Assembly: GCA_018109965.1 (NCBI GenBank) | Contig: JAGBFE010000016.1 | Location: 1 to 5,198, forward strand | From: Oscillospiraceae bacterium | GTDB lineage: Bacteria; Bacillota_A; Clostridia; Oscillospirales; Ruminococcaceae | Reading direction: 5' to 3' | Length of the DNA: 5,198 nucleotides | Part shown: positions 1 to 5,198 of the stretch, piece by piece | Numbering within the stretch: position 1 is the stretch's first letter | Layout of the letters: each line of letters starts with the position of its first letter | Notes under the pieces: generated by a model | What the model was told of the DNA's origin: nothing | The model's input: only the letters and a program-made list of their open reading frames with translations | Databases searched by the model: none | Translations under genes and position numbers: made by a program

Positions 1-1
1 G

Positions 2-907
2 ACTTTACTTTCCCCGATATTCAATCTTATCCTTACATTGCCTGTATCAATGATATGTGTTCTGTCAACAATTACACCTATGCTTGGCTTTATACCTTGT
101 CTGAGTGTAATAAACAGTGTATTAGTTGCTACTAACACGTATATCTGTGCCACACTTTTGGCATTTATTGATATTATTGAGCAACATTTTGATTTTGCGC
201 TAATCAATCTGTCCGCTCCTGTTTTTGTTGTTACTGCATTTGCAGCTCTTGCAGCTGTTTTTGTGGTTTCATTTCAGACGGAAAACAAAAAACTGCGAAA
301 AATTTTTGTTGTGGCTGTATCAATTTTAACCGCTTTGTGTTATAATTTATTGAATAACAATGTTGTTACAGTAACAGCCTTTGATTCGGGCAGAGAAACT
401 TCCTTTCACATTTCGGCAAAAGGCAGTGAATATCTTGTGCTGTCGGAATGGATGACACAGTCCGATGCAAAAGACAGGCTGATATCTGCAAATGGCAGAA
501 AATATGAACATGTATATTACTGCCCAAAAGAATTCAAATACTACACCGATTATACAGATATTTCAAAACAAGTTACAGAGGTGTCTGTAACTGAGGCATA
601 TAATAATGATGTATTTACTCTGAAAAGTGATATTTCAGGCAGTAAAAAGCTTTTTACTTTTTCTGTAAAGGATTGTGATATTCAGTTTGCTCACGGAAAA
701 GTCACGGCAGCAGGTGCGGAGTATTATTTCCTTGGAAATGACAAACCAAAATCTGTTGCAGCAGATGAAATATATATTTTCGGCAATATTCCAACCTGGA
801 TGGAAGTTGAGGATATCATACAGATATCTTCCGACCTGAAGATGAAAATAAACCTGAAAACAGGTGAATACAAAACGGTAAAGGATGTGTTCAACTTTGG
901 CTATTAG
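2..907 (+). CDS. comEC: ComEC/Rec2-type DNA uptake channel, C-terminal part (5' end outside window)
   Basis: The reading frame is open to the left edge, so this is the last 301 codons of a longer gene. The TTG at 38 lies in the middle of a membrane segment and is not a believable start. ComEC forms the inner-membrane channel that carries single-stranded DNA into the cytoplasm during transformation. The first residues (SPIFNLILTLPVS) match the 'sP..N....P' stretch of the ComEC competence domain. About four hydrophobic segments follow (roughly residues 7-35, 37-57, 71-92, 99-116 of the visible part). The last ~180 residues are soluble and sit where many ComEC proteins carry a metallo-beta-lactamase-like domain. 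They open with FDSGRETSFHI, which aligns with the usual DVGQGD strand, but no HxHxDH motif follows. The assignment rests on the membrane signature and on holA lying directly downstream, a common Firmicutes order. Whether the protein supports DNA uptake is unknown. Confidence 0.75.
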   Translation, partial: TLLSPIFNLILTLPVSMICVLSTITPMLGFIPCLSVINSVLVATNTYICATLLAFIDIIEQHFDFALINLSAPVFVVTAFAALAAVFVVSFQTENKKLRKIFVVAVSILTALCYNLLNNNVVTVTAFDSGRETSFHISAKGSEYLVLSEWMTQSDAKDRLISANGRKYEHVYYCPKEFKYYTDYTDISKQVTEVSVTEAYNNDVFTLKSDISGSKKLFTFSVKDCDIQFAHGKVTAAGAEYYFLGNDKPKSVAADEIYIFGNIPTWMEVEDIIQISSDLKMKINLKTGEYKTVKDVFNFGY

Positions 908-1916
908 CTACAAAATTGAAAATACAGATTTGCAAAAGCTGTGGTTGGTATTGTCAAAGGATGATTTTGCCGGTCAGGATAATTTAAAACTTATCCTTAA
1001 AATTGCACAGCAGGCGGGAATCGACCAGGACAGTATTTCGTATTTTACCAATGCAAAATTTGACCTTCAGGAAATGGCAGACCTTGCACAGACTGTCAGC
1101 TTTTTTGGTGACAGGCTTATAATCATCAAGGATTTTGATATATCAGAACTGAATGACAGCTATATTGAACAGCTGTGCAAAATAATTGAGGACAGTGACG
1201 GCACACATTTTGCAATTGTGCTGACCTACGAAGATGAAAAAACAGTGTCTTCAAAAAAATATGCCCCGCTGATTGAAATTGCAAAAAAACAGGGGATGTT
1301 TCATCAGATAAAGGAAATAGATGAAAAATATCTTATCGATTTATCGATTGAAAAGGCAAAAAGCCTTGATACATCCCTGGATAAGGCAACTGCAAGCTAT
1401 ATTGTGCAGAATGTAGGCAAAAATATTGGTCTTATATTAAATGAAATTGAAAAATACTGTGCAGCCTGCAACTATACAAAAATCAGCAGGGAGGATGTTG
1501 ATGCTATCGGTGTCAAAACCCTTGAAGCAAGGATTTTTGATGTAATAGATATGGTGTGCAACAAAAAGCCGGTAAAAGCACTGGAAACACTTAATCTCCT
1601 TTATTCACAGGGCACGGACGAAATTGCGGTTCTTGGTGCACTGGCAACAAGTTTTATAGATATTCACCGATGCAAAATGGCAAAGAAAAAGGGCATAGGA
1701 TATCAGACTGTTCACCAGGATTTTGAAAAACGTTCCAATGCATACCGTTATCAGAAAGCTATGAACAATGCCAACAAATTTTCCGAAAAAGGTCTGGAAG
1801 AAATCATATCACTTATGCTTAAAACCGACCTTTCCCTAAAAAGCTCATCTGTTGAAAAACGTCAGCTTATAGATGTGCTTGTAACACAGATAATAGTAAA
1901 AGGTATGGCGGACTGA
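885..1916 (+). CDS. holA: DNA polymerase III subunit delta (clamp loader)
   Basis: Delta is the clamp-loader subunit that opens the beta sliding clamp during chromosome replication. The 343 residues fit the usual length of about 340. The N-terminal AAA+-like domain (about 16-145) has LWLVLSKDDF in place of a P-loop, as expected for a subunit that does not bind ATP, and the clamp-interaction region SFFGDRLIIIKDF at 72-84. The middle domain contains NIGLILNEIEKY (180-191) and SREDVDAIG (201-209). The C-terminal collar domain follows, with ARIFDVIDMV (215-224), KALETLNLLYSQG (231-243) and the closing TDLSLKSSSVEKRQLIDVLV (314-333), all typical of HolA. The gene overlaps the end of comEC by 23 bases if the ATG at 885 is used. 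That ATG directly abuts its only SD-like bases (AAAGG, 880-884). A TTG at 897 would give a longer, 11-base spacing, so the start is uncertain by four codons. It shares one base with the next gene, suggesting translational coupling. Confidence 0.9.
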   Translation: MCSTLAISYKIENTDLQKLWLVLSKDDFAGQDNLKLILKIAQQAGIDQDSISYFTNAKFDLQEMADLAQTVSFFGDRLIIIKDFDISELNDSYIEQLCKIIEDSDGTHFAIVLTYEDEKTVSSKKYAPLIEIAKKQGMFHQIKEIDEKYLIDLSIEKAKSLDTSLDKATASYIVQNVGKNIGLILNEIEKYCAACNYTKISREDVDAIGVKTLEARIFDVIDMVCNKKPVKALETLNLLYSQGTDEIAVLGALATSFIDIHRCKMAKKKGIGYQTVHQDFEKRSNAYRYQKAMNNANKFSEKGLEEIISLMLKTDLSLKSSSVEKRQLIDVLVTQIIVKGMAD

Positions 1917-3205
1917 TGGAAAAAATTAAATTAAATCAGATTGTTGTGGTGGAAGGCAAATATGATGCAATAAAGCTGGACAGCATAGTTGATGCTCTGA
2001 TTATTGCGGTGAACGGTTTTTCCATCTTTAAAGATGATGAAAAAAAACAGCTTTTAAAAGACCTGGGACAGAAACATGGCATTATTCTGCTTACCGACTC
2101 TGACACAGCAGGTTTTAAGATACGCAACTATATACAGAATATCTGCCGCAATGCCAAAATCACCAATGTGTATATTCCGCAGATTGCGGGCAAGGAATCC
2201 CGCAAGACAGTGGGTTCAAAGGAAGGCACACTGGGGGTTGAAGGTATAGACAAGCAGATTTTGTTAAAATGCCTTGAAGATGCCGGGGTTACTGATATCG
2301 GCGTAACTGATATAAAAAAATCAGATATGACTTATCTTGATTTGTTTCAGCTTGGTCTTTCAGGCACAGACAATGCGTCAGAAAACAGACACAAGGTATG
2401 CAGAGCACTTAACATACCAACAAAATTATCAAAAAAATCCTTTCTGGAGGTACTTAACCGAATGACAGACAAACAGCAGCTTGAAAAAATTTTGAATGAA
2501 AAACCAACACTGTTCTGGGACTTTCACGGCACACTTACACTGCATCTACATCAGTGGACAGACTGTGCGTATCAGCTTGTGCAGGAAAATTTCCCACAGT
2601 ACAATATAACAATGGAAAAAATCTGTGACGAACTGGATGGCCAGTGTCTGCCGTGGTATACATATGCCGACCGCGACAGCCGCGAACTGCTGCAGATTGA
2701 AGACGGCTGGTGGAAAAGCTGCAATGAAGAGCTTTTAAAAATGTTTATGCGCTGCGGACTTACAAAGGACGAAGCAGAAAGCATCTATCTTAAGGTGCGT
2801 CCATATCTCATAGCACCGGAAAACAATCCGCTTTATGATGATACAAAAATGGTGCTTGAAACTTTGAGAGAAAGAGGTTACAGGCATTATCTTGTTTCCA
2901 ATAACTATCCGGAACTGGATGTGCTTATGGATCAGCTTGGTCTTACGCAGTATTTTGAAGCACAGGTCATCAGCGGCAAAATCGGTTTTGACAAGCCGAG
3001 AAAAGAAATATACGAATATGCCCTGAATCTTGCAGGCAATCCAACTGAAAGATATATGATTGGTGACAATCTAAAGGATGATATCCACGGCAGCAAAGCC
3101 TGCGGTTTCAAAACAGTTTTTATTGATCTTCGCGGTAACAGAAGTGATGACAAATGTGACCACACTGTATATGAAATCAAAGAAATTCTTGATATTTTAA
3201 AATAA
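1916..3205 (+). CDS. RNase M5-like TOPRIM/DUF4093 protein fused to HAD-superfamily hydrolase
   Basis: This 429-residue protein joins two families. Residues 1-~192 resemble RNase M5 (RnmV), the nuclease that trims 5S rRNA precursor. They carry the TOPRIM motif VVVEGKYDA with Glu13, the metal-binding DxD pair Asp61/Asp63 in LTDSDTAG, the stretches GKESRK (92-97) and SKEGTLGVEG (101-110), and a DUF4093-like tail (NRHKVCRALNIP to FLEVLNRMT). The GKESRK/SKEG form recalls a clostridial TOPRIM/DUF4093 family that may be a paralogue of true RnmV, so the substrate is uncertain. Residues ~198-429 are a HAD hydrolase: nucleophile motif WDFHGTL (Asp202), a helical cap (about 210-310), motif II LVSNN (Ser328), motif III DKPRKEIY (Lys360) and motif IV IGDNLKDDIHG (Asp384, Asp389). 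His204 replaces the usual acid/base Asp. The start shares the A of the holA TGA (TGATG), a coupled arrangement. No frameshift or stop lies at the junction. RnmV alone is normally about 180-190 residues. Confidence 0.8.
   Translation: MEKIKLNQIVVVEGKYDAIKLDSIVDALIIAVNGFSIFKDDEKKQLLKDLGQKHGIILLTDSDTAGFKIRNYIQNICRNAKITNVYIPQIAGKESRKTVGSKEGTLGVEGIDKQILLKCLEDAGVTDIGVTDIKKSDMTYLDLFQLGLSGTDNASENRHKVCRALNIPTKLSKKSFLEVLNRMTDKQQLEKILNEKPTLFWDFHGTLTLHLHQWTDCAYQLVQENFPQYNITMEKICDELDGQCLPWYTYADRDSRELLQIEDGWWKSCNEELLKMFMRCGLTKDEAESIYLKVRPYLIAPENNPLYDDTKMVLETLRERGYRHYLVSNNYPELDVLMDQLGLTQYFEAQVISGKIGFDKPRKEIYEYALNLAGNPTERYMIGDNLKDDIHGSKACGFKTVFIDLRGNRSDDKCDHTVYEIKEILDILK
2285..2314 (+). repeat. Imperfect 15-bp tandem duplication within the TOPRIM protein
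   Basis: Two adjacent 15-base units (2285-2299 and 2300-2314) agree at 12 of 15 positions and encode GVTDI twice (residues 124-133). The three differences are two silent third-position changes (Val GTT/GTA and Ile ATC/ATA) and one silent Gly change (GGG/GGC). This looks like an old in-frame duplication in a loop between the TOPRIM core and the DUF4093-like tail. Confidence 0.6.
2446..2464 (+). promoter_or_regulatory. Possible internal ribosome binding site and ATG at the TOPRIM/HAD junction
   Basis: GGAGGT (2446-2451) matches six bases of the anti-Shine-Dalgarno complement and is followed, 11 bases after GGAGG, by an in-frame ATG at 2462 (Met183 of the fusion). Initiation here would give a free 247-residue HAD protein with its nucleophile Asp at residue 20, a normal position for a HAD protein. 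The bases also encode Leu-Glu-Val, so a chance match cannot be excluded, and the spacing is slightly long. The functional claim is inference. Confidence 0.4.
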
Positions 3206-3219
3206 ATTCGATATAGTTA

Positions 3220-3247
3220 TTGACTTTAAAACAGAAATATTTATAAT
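3220..3247 (+). promoter_or_regulatory. Sigma-A-type promoter for the permease gene
   Basis: TTGACT (3220-3225, five of six consensus bases) and TATAAT (3242-3247, perfect) are separated by 16 bases, close to the preferred 17. Transcription should start about seven bases after the -10 box, near 3254. This is just downstream of the operon's last stop codon and about 57 bases before the permease ATG. It is the best promoter match in the window. Confidence 0.7.
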
Positions 3248-3252
3248 TATTT

Positions 3253-3296
3253 CGGGCGGCCATAGTGCCGCCCGTAAGTTTTGGTTATTTTATTTT
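3253..3296 (+). terminator. GC-rich hairpin with loose T-rich tail, likely terminator of the comEC-holA operon
   Basis: CGGGCGGC (3253-3260) and GCCGCCCG (3267-3274) form a perfect 8-bp stem with a 6-base loop (CATAGT). The following sequence is T-rich (TAAGTTTTGGTTATTTTATTTT), but the T run is interrupted close to the stem, so termination may be partial. The stem begins at the predicted start site of the promoter at 3220-3247, so RNA started there would carry this hairpin at its 5' end. Confidence 0.65.
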
Positions 3297-3310
3297 AGAG
3301 GAAATATATT

Positions 3311-4420
3311 ATGCAAAAGGTTTTACGTTTTGTAAAAAAGAATGTTGTGCTCACAGTAGCAACTGTTGCAGCACTTATAACCTGCTTTTTTGTTCCGCCG
3401 TCAGCGGATTATATATCATATTTTGACTTCCGTACACTTGCCTGTCTGTTCATAACTCTTGCGGTGGTATGTGCATTGCGTCAGATACGTTTTTTTGCAA
3501 TTCTGGCACGAAGAATTGTACAGATGACAGGCAGTCTGCGTATGCTGGCACTGGCGCTTGTGTACATCACATTTATCGGTTCAATGATAATTGCCAATGA
3601 TATGGCACTTATCACATTTTTGCCCCTTGGTTATTTTGCATTGTCGGTAACAAACAATGAAAAATATGCAGCTTTGCTGTTTATACTGCAGAATATTTCT
3701 GCAAACCTTGGTGGCATGCTTACACCGTTCGGCAATCCGCAAAACCTTTATCTTTACAGCTACTTCAGCATACCTACAATGGAATTTATGGCAATTATGC
3801 TGCCACCTTTTATTCTTGCTGTTGTGATGCTCACATTGTGCTGCCTTTTCTTTCCAAAAACATCACTTTCCGTTGATACCGAACTTGGTGTAAAACTGGA
3901 TGTAAAAAAGACAGTTCTTTACCTTGCGCTTTTTGCAGTTTCAATTCTTATTGTGTTCCGCATTGTTCCGTGGCAGGCAGGGCTTGTGGTTATCCCATTG
4001 GTGCTTTGGTTTGCGGAGAAAGAAGCACTCTATATGGTTGACTATCCGCTTTTGGGAACATTTGTAATGTTTTTTATCTTTTCCGGCAATCTGTCACAGA
4101 TACCTGCGGTCAACAACTTTGCAGCAGCCCTGCTTGAAAAAAGCACATTGCTTGTTACCGCAGCAAGCTGTCAGTTTATCAGCAATGTTCCGTCTGCAAT
4201 TCTGCTTTCGCATTTTACAGACAACTACCGTGAACTGCTGCTTGGTGTAAACATCGGTGGTGCGGGCACACCTATTGCATCTCTTGCAAGCCTTATCACA
4301 CTCAGTGAATTCCGCCTGCTGTATCCCGAAAAAACAGGCAGCTACATCAAACTGTTTACCGCACTCAATGTGTTTTTCCTTGTGGTTATGACAGCTGTAG
4401 CATACTTTTTCTTTATTTAA
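3311..4420 (+). CDS. Ion transporter superfamily permease (SLC13/CitMHS/ArsB-like), substrate unknown
   Basis: This is a 369-residue polytopic membrane protein with about ten hydrophobic segments across its length and a positively charged N-terminus (MQKVLRFVKKN). It shows the two pseudo-repeated signature regions of the ion transporter superfamily. In the first half there is IIANDMALITFLPLG (93-107) and SANLGGMLTPFGNPQN (130-145). In the second half there is FISNVPSAILLS (289-300) and GVNIGGAGTPIASLASLI (312-329). In related transporters these SN/ND and TP-containing hairpins form the substrate and cation sites. Relatives move citrate, dicarboxylates, sulfate, arsenite or Na+/H+, and nothing here decides between them. 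The protein is shorter than many family members (about 420-480 residues) but both halves are present, so it appears intact. The ATG follows AGAGGA (3297-3302) with normal spacing. The gene has its own promoter upstream and a terminator downstream, so it is probably transcribed alone. Confidence 0.8.
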   Translation: MQKVLRFVKKNVVLTVATVAALITCFFVPPSADYISYFDFRTLACLFITLAVVCALRQIRFFAILARRIVQMTGSLRMLALALVYITFIGSMIIANDMALITFLPLGYFALSVTNNEKYAALLFILQNISANLGGMLTPFGNPQNLYLYSYFSIPTMEFMAIMLPPFILAVVMLTLCCLFFPKTSLSVDTELGVKLDVKKTVLYLALFAVSILIVFRIVPWQAGLVVIPLVLWFAEKEALYMVDYPLLGTFVMFFIFSGNLSQIPAVNNFAAALLEKSTLLVTAASCQFISNVPSAILLSHFTDNYRELLLGVNIGGAGTPIASLASLITLSEFRLLYPEKTGSYIKLFTALNVFFLVVMTAVAYFFFI

Positions 4421-4449
4421 ACAAAAATTTTGCTTTTATGAATATTATG

Positions 4450-4455
4450 TATAAT
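4450..4455 (+). promoter_or_regulatory. Candidate -10 box upstream of the terminator pair and recombinase
   Basis: TATAAT occurs in a very AT-rich stretch just after the permease stop and is preceded by TATG, but without the one-base gap of a proper extended -10. No good -35 lies at 16-18 bases (TTGCTT at 4430-4435 is only 14 bases away). If used, the RNA would have to pass two terminators to reach the recombinase. Weak support. Confidence 0.25.
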
Positions 4456-4476
4456 TAAATATTTCTATTATAGTAG

Positions 4477-4509
4477 AATGGGCCCGGTATTATATCGGGC
4501 TCATTTTTT
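4477..4509 (+). terminator. Rho-independent terminator of the permease gene
   Basis: AATGGGCCCG (4477-4486) pairs with CGGGCTCATT (4496-4505) as a 10-bp stem with one G-U pair and a 9-base loop. It leads into an uninterrupted run of six T (4504-4509). It lies 56 bases after the permease stop codon. Confidence 0.85.
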
Positions 4510-4541
4510 GCTTTAATATAAATGCAGCCGTCAAATCGATT

Positions 4542-4569
4542 AAGCTCACCATTTTGGTGGGCTTTTTTT
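4542..4569 (+). terminator. Second Rho-independent terminator, immediately before the recombinase gene
   Basis: AAGCTCACC (4542-4550) pairs with GGTGGGCTT (4556-4564) as a 9-bp stem with one G-U pair and an ATTTT loop, followed by seven T (4563-4569). Only 28 bases separate the T run from the recombinase ATG. It may be a back-up for the first terminator, an insulator, or an attenuator for the recombinase. TCACC in its left arm (4546-4550) could alternatively pair with GGTGA of the recombinase ribosome binding site. Confidence 0.8.
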
Positions 4570-4584
4570 GTTATGCTTGTTAAC

Positions 4585-4597
4585 AGGAGGTGAAAAA
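4585..4597 (+). promoter_or_regulatory. Strong ribosome binding site that fixes the recombinase start
   Basis: AGGAGGTGA (4585-4593) complements nine consecutive bases of the 16S rRNA 3' end and stands seven bases (counted from GGAGG) before the ATG at 4598. This selects that ATG over the in-frame TTG at 4568, which would lie in the terminator T run. Confidence 0.85.
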
Positions 4598-5188
4598 ATG
4601 AACAGTTACAGCTATATCCGTGTTAGCACAAAAGAACAAAAAGAAGACAGACAGTTGGACGCAATGAAAGAGTTAGGCATTTTAGAAAAAAATATATTTA
4701 TTGATAAGCAGTCAGGCAAGGATTTTAACAGGCCGCAGTATAAGAAACTGATAAAACGATTAAAAAACGGAGATGTCGTGTATATCAAAAGCATTGACCG
4801 TCTTGGCAGAAACTATGATGAAATATTGGAACAATGGAGAGTGATAACCAAAGAGAAAAAAGCTGATATTGTGGTTTTGGATATGCCGTTATTGGATACA
4901 AGAGAAAAACAGGAAAATCTGACAGGTAAATTTGTTGCCGACCTTGTGCTGCAGATTTTGTCATATGTTGCACAGACGGAACGTGAGTTTATAAAAAAAC
5001 GTCAGGCAGAAGGCATTGCTGCAGCAAAAGCAAGAGGGGTAAAGTTTGGAGCAAAAAGAAAACCTGTTCCCGAAGACTTTGAAAAAATAAAGTCAGAATG
5101 GGAACAGGGAAAAATATCCGTAAGAAAAGCGGCAGAAATGCTGAATATACCGCCATCCACTTTTTATAAATGGTGTACAGAACAATAA
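4598..5188 (+). CDS. Small serine recombinase, resolvase/invertase family
   Basis: This 196-residue enzyme belongs to the Tn3/gamma-delta resolvase and Hin/Gin invertase family, which cut and rejoin DNA through a phosphoserine link at short paired sites. The catalytic domain (1-~135) has nucleophile Ser10 and Arg8 in YIRVSTKEQ, Asp36 in FIDKQSG, Arg45 in NRPQYKKL and Asp67/Arg68/Arg71 in SIDRLGRNY. These occupy the same numbers as in gamma-delta resolvase. The long dimer helix follows (about 104-138, with QTEREFIKKRQAEGI), then AAAKARGVKFG and a C-terminal helix-turn-helix (SVRKAAEMLNIPPSTFYKWC, 174-193) for site recognition. The protein appears complete and active, and its size is typical of resolvases rather than large serine integrases. 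No transposase, partner gene or clear recombination site is visible. It could resolve a transposon, invert a nearby segment, or belong to a plasmid-derived or mobile element extending to the right. Its A-rich coding resembles, but is somewhat more AT-biased than, the upstream operon. Confidence 0.9.
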   Translation: MNSYSYIRVSTKEQKEDRQLDAMKELGILEKNIFIDKQSGKDFNRPQYKKLIKRLKNGDVVYIKSIDRLGRNYDEILEQWRVITKEKKADIVVLDMPLLDTREKQENLTGKFVADLVLQILSYVAQTEREFIKKRQAEGIAAAKARGVKFGAKRKPVPEDFEKIKSEWEQGKISVRKAAEMLNIPPSTFYKWCTEQ

Positions 5189-5198
5189 AAATAATAAA

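Noticed and set aside
38..40. TTG as a start for the ComEC-like frame
   Set aside because: The frame is open upstream and the preceding residues (SPIFNLI) match ComEC, so the gene simply runs off the left edge.
1936..2127. Minus-strand open frame of 63 codons inside the TOPRIM half
   Set aside because: It lies fully antisense to a well-supported gene, resembles no family, and is explained by the codon bias of the + strand gene.
2572..3180. Two minus-strand open frames (70 and 82 codons) inside the HAD half
   Set aside because: Serine/proline-rich shadow translations of the HAD coding strand with no recognisable domain.
4534..4541. AATCGATT palindrome as a recombinase crossover site
   Set aside because: The symmetry ends after eight bases, with no extended inverted half-sites or second copy in the window. 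Chance occurrence is likely.
4477..4569. Riboswitch or classical antiterminator formed by the two hairpins
   Set aside because: Cross-pairing between the arms reaches only about five base pairs, much weaker than either hairpin, and no known riboswitch core was recognised.
4568..4597. Longer recombinase form starting at TTG 4568
   Set aside because: The start would fall in the terminator T run without a ribosome binding site, and the extra ten residues translate the SD itself. The ATG at 4598 also gives exact gamma-delta numbering of catalytic residues.
4612..4973. Two minus-strand open frames opposite the recombinase
   Set aside because: They are antisense to conserved catalytic motifs of the recombinase and have no family resemblance.
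1..5198. CRISPR array, tRNA, rRNA, insertion-sequence ends
   Set aside because: No regularly spaced repeats, no tRNA- or rRNA-like sequence, and no terminal inverted repeats with target duplications were seen on reading the window.

Overview
The window looks like chromosomal DNA of a low-GC Gram-positive, most likely an anaerobic member of the Clostridia (Ruminococcaceae/Oscillospiraceae-like). The reasons are AT-rich coding with many A and T homopolymers, strong GGAGG-type ribosome binding sites, intrinsic terminators, the comEC-holA gene order, and a TOPRIM/DUF4093 protein of clostridial type. The species assignment is inference. All supported genes are on the + strand.

Bases 1-3205 hold a tightly packed operon. 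It starts with the 3' end of a ComEC/Rec2-type DNA-uptake channel gene, cut by the left edge. Next is holA (DNA polymerase III delta, the clamp-loader subunit), which overlaps comEC. Last is a two-domain protein whose start codon shares one base with the holA stop: an RNase M5-like TOPRIM/DUF4093 half fused in frame to a HAD-superfamily hydrolase half. The fusion is the most unusual gene here. A GGAGGT motif and an ATG lie inside it exactly at the domain junction, so the HAD half might also be made alone. The HAD nucleophile motif reads DFHGT rather than DxDGT, and the ComEC tail has lost the metal-binding signature of its metallo-beta-lactamase-like domain.

Bases 3206-3310 hold a near-consensus sigma-A promoter followed at once by a perfect 8-bp GC hairpin. 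The predicted transcription start falls at the foot of the hairpin, so one element may end the upstream operon and also cap the 5' end of the next mRNA. Bases 3311-4420 encode a polytopic permease of the ion transporter (SLC13/CitMHS/ArsB-like) superfamily, substrate unknown, apparently a single-gene unit.

Bases 4421-4597 hold two consecutive Rho-independent terminators. The second ends only 28 bases before the next gene. Bases 4598-5188 encode a small serine recombinase of resolvase/invertase type with all key catalytic residues and a near-perfect ribosome binding site. It may mark the edge of a mobile or invertible segment beyond the right end, but no partner genes or recombination sites can be identified here.

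I do not see a clear new multi-gene defence or mobile system in this window. The best leads are the TOPRIM-HAD fusion with its possible internal start, its altered HAD motif, the degenerate ComEC tail and the promoter/terminator overlap.
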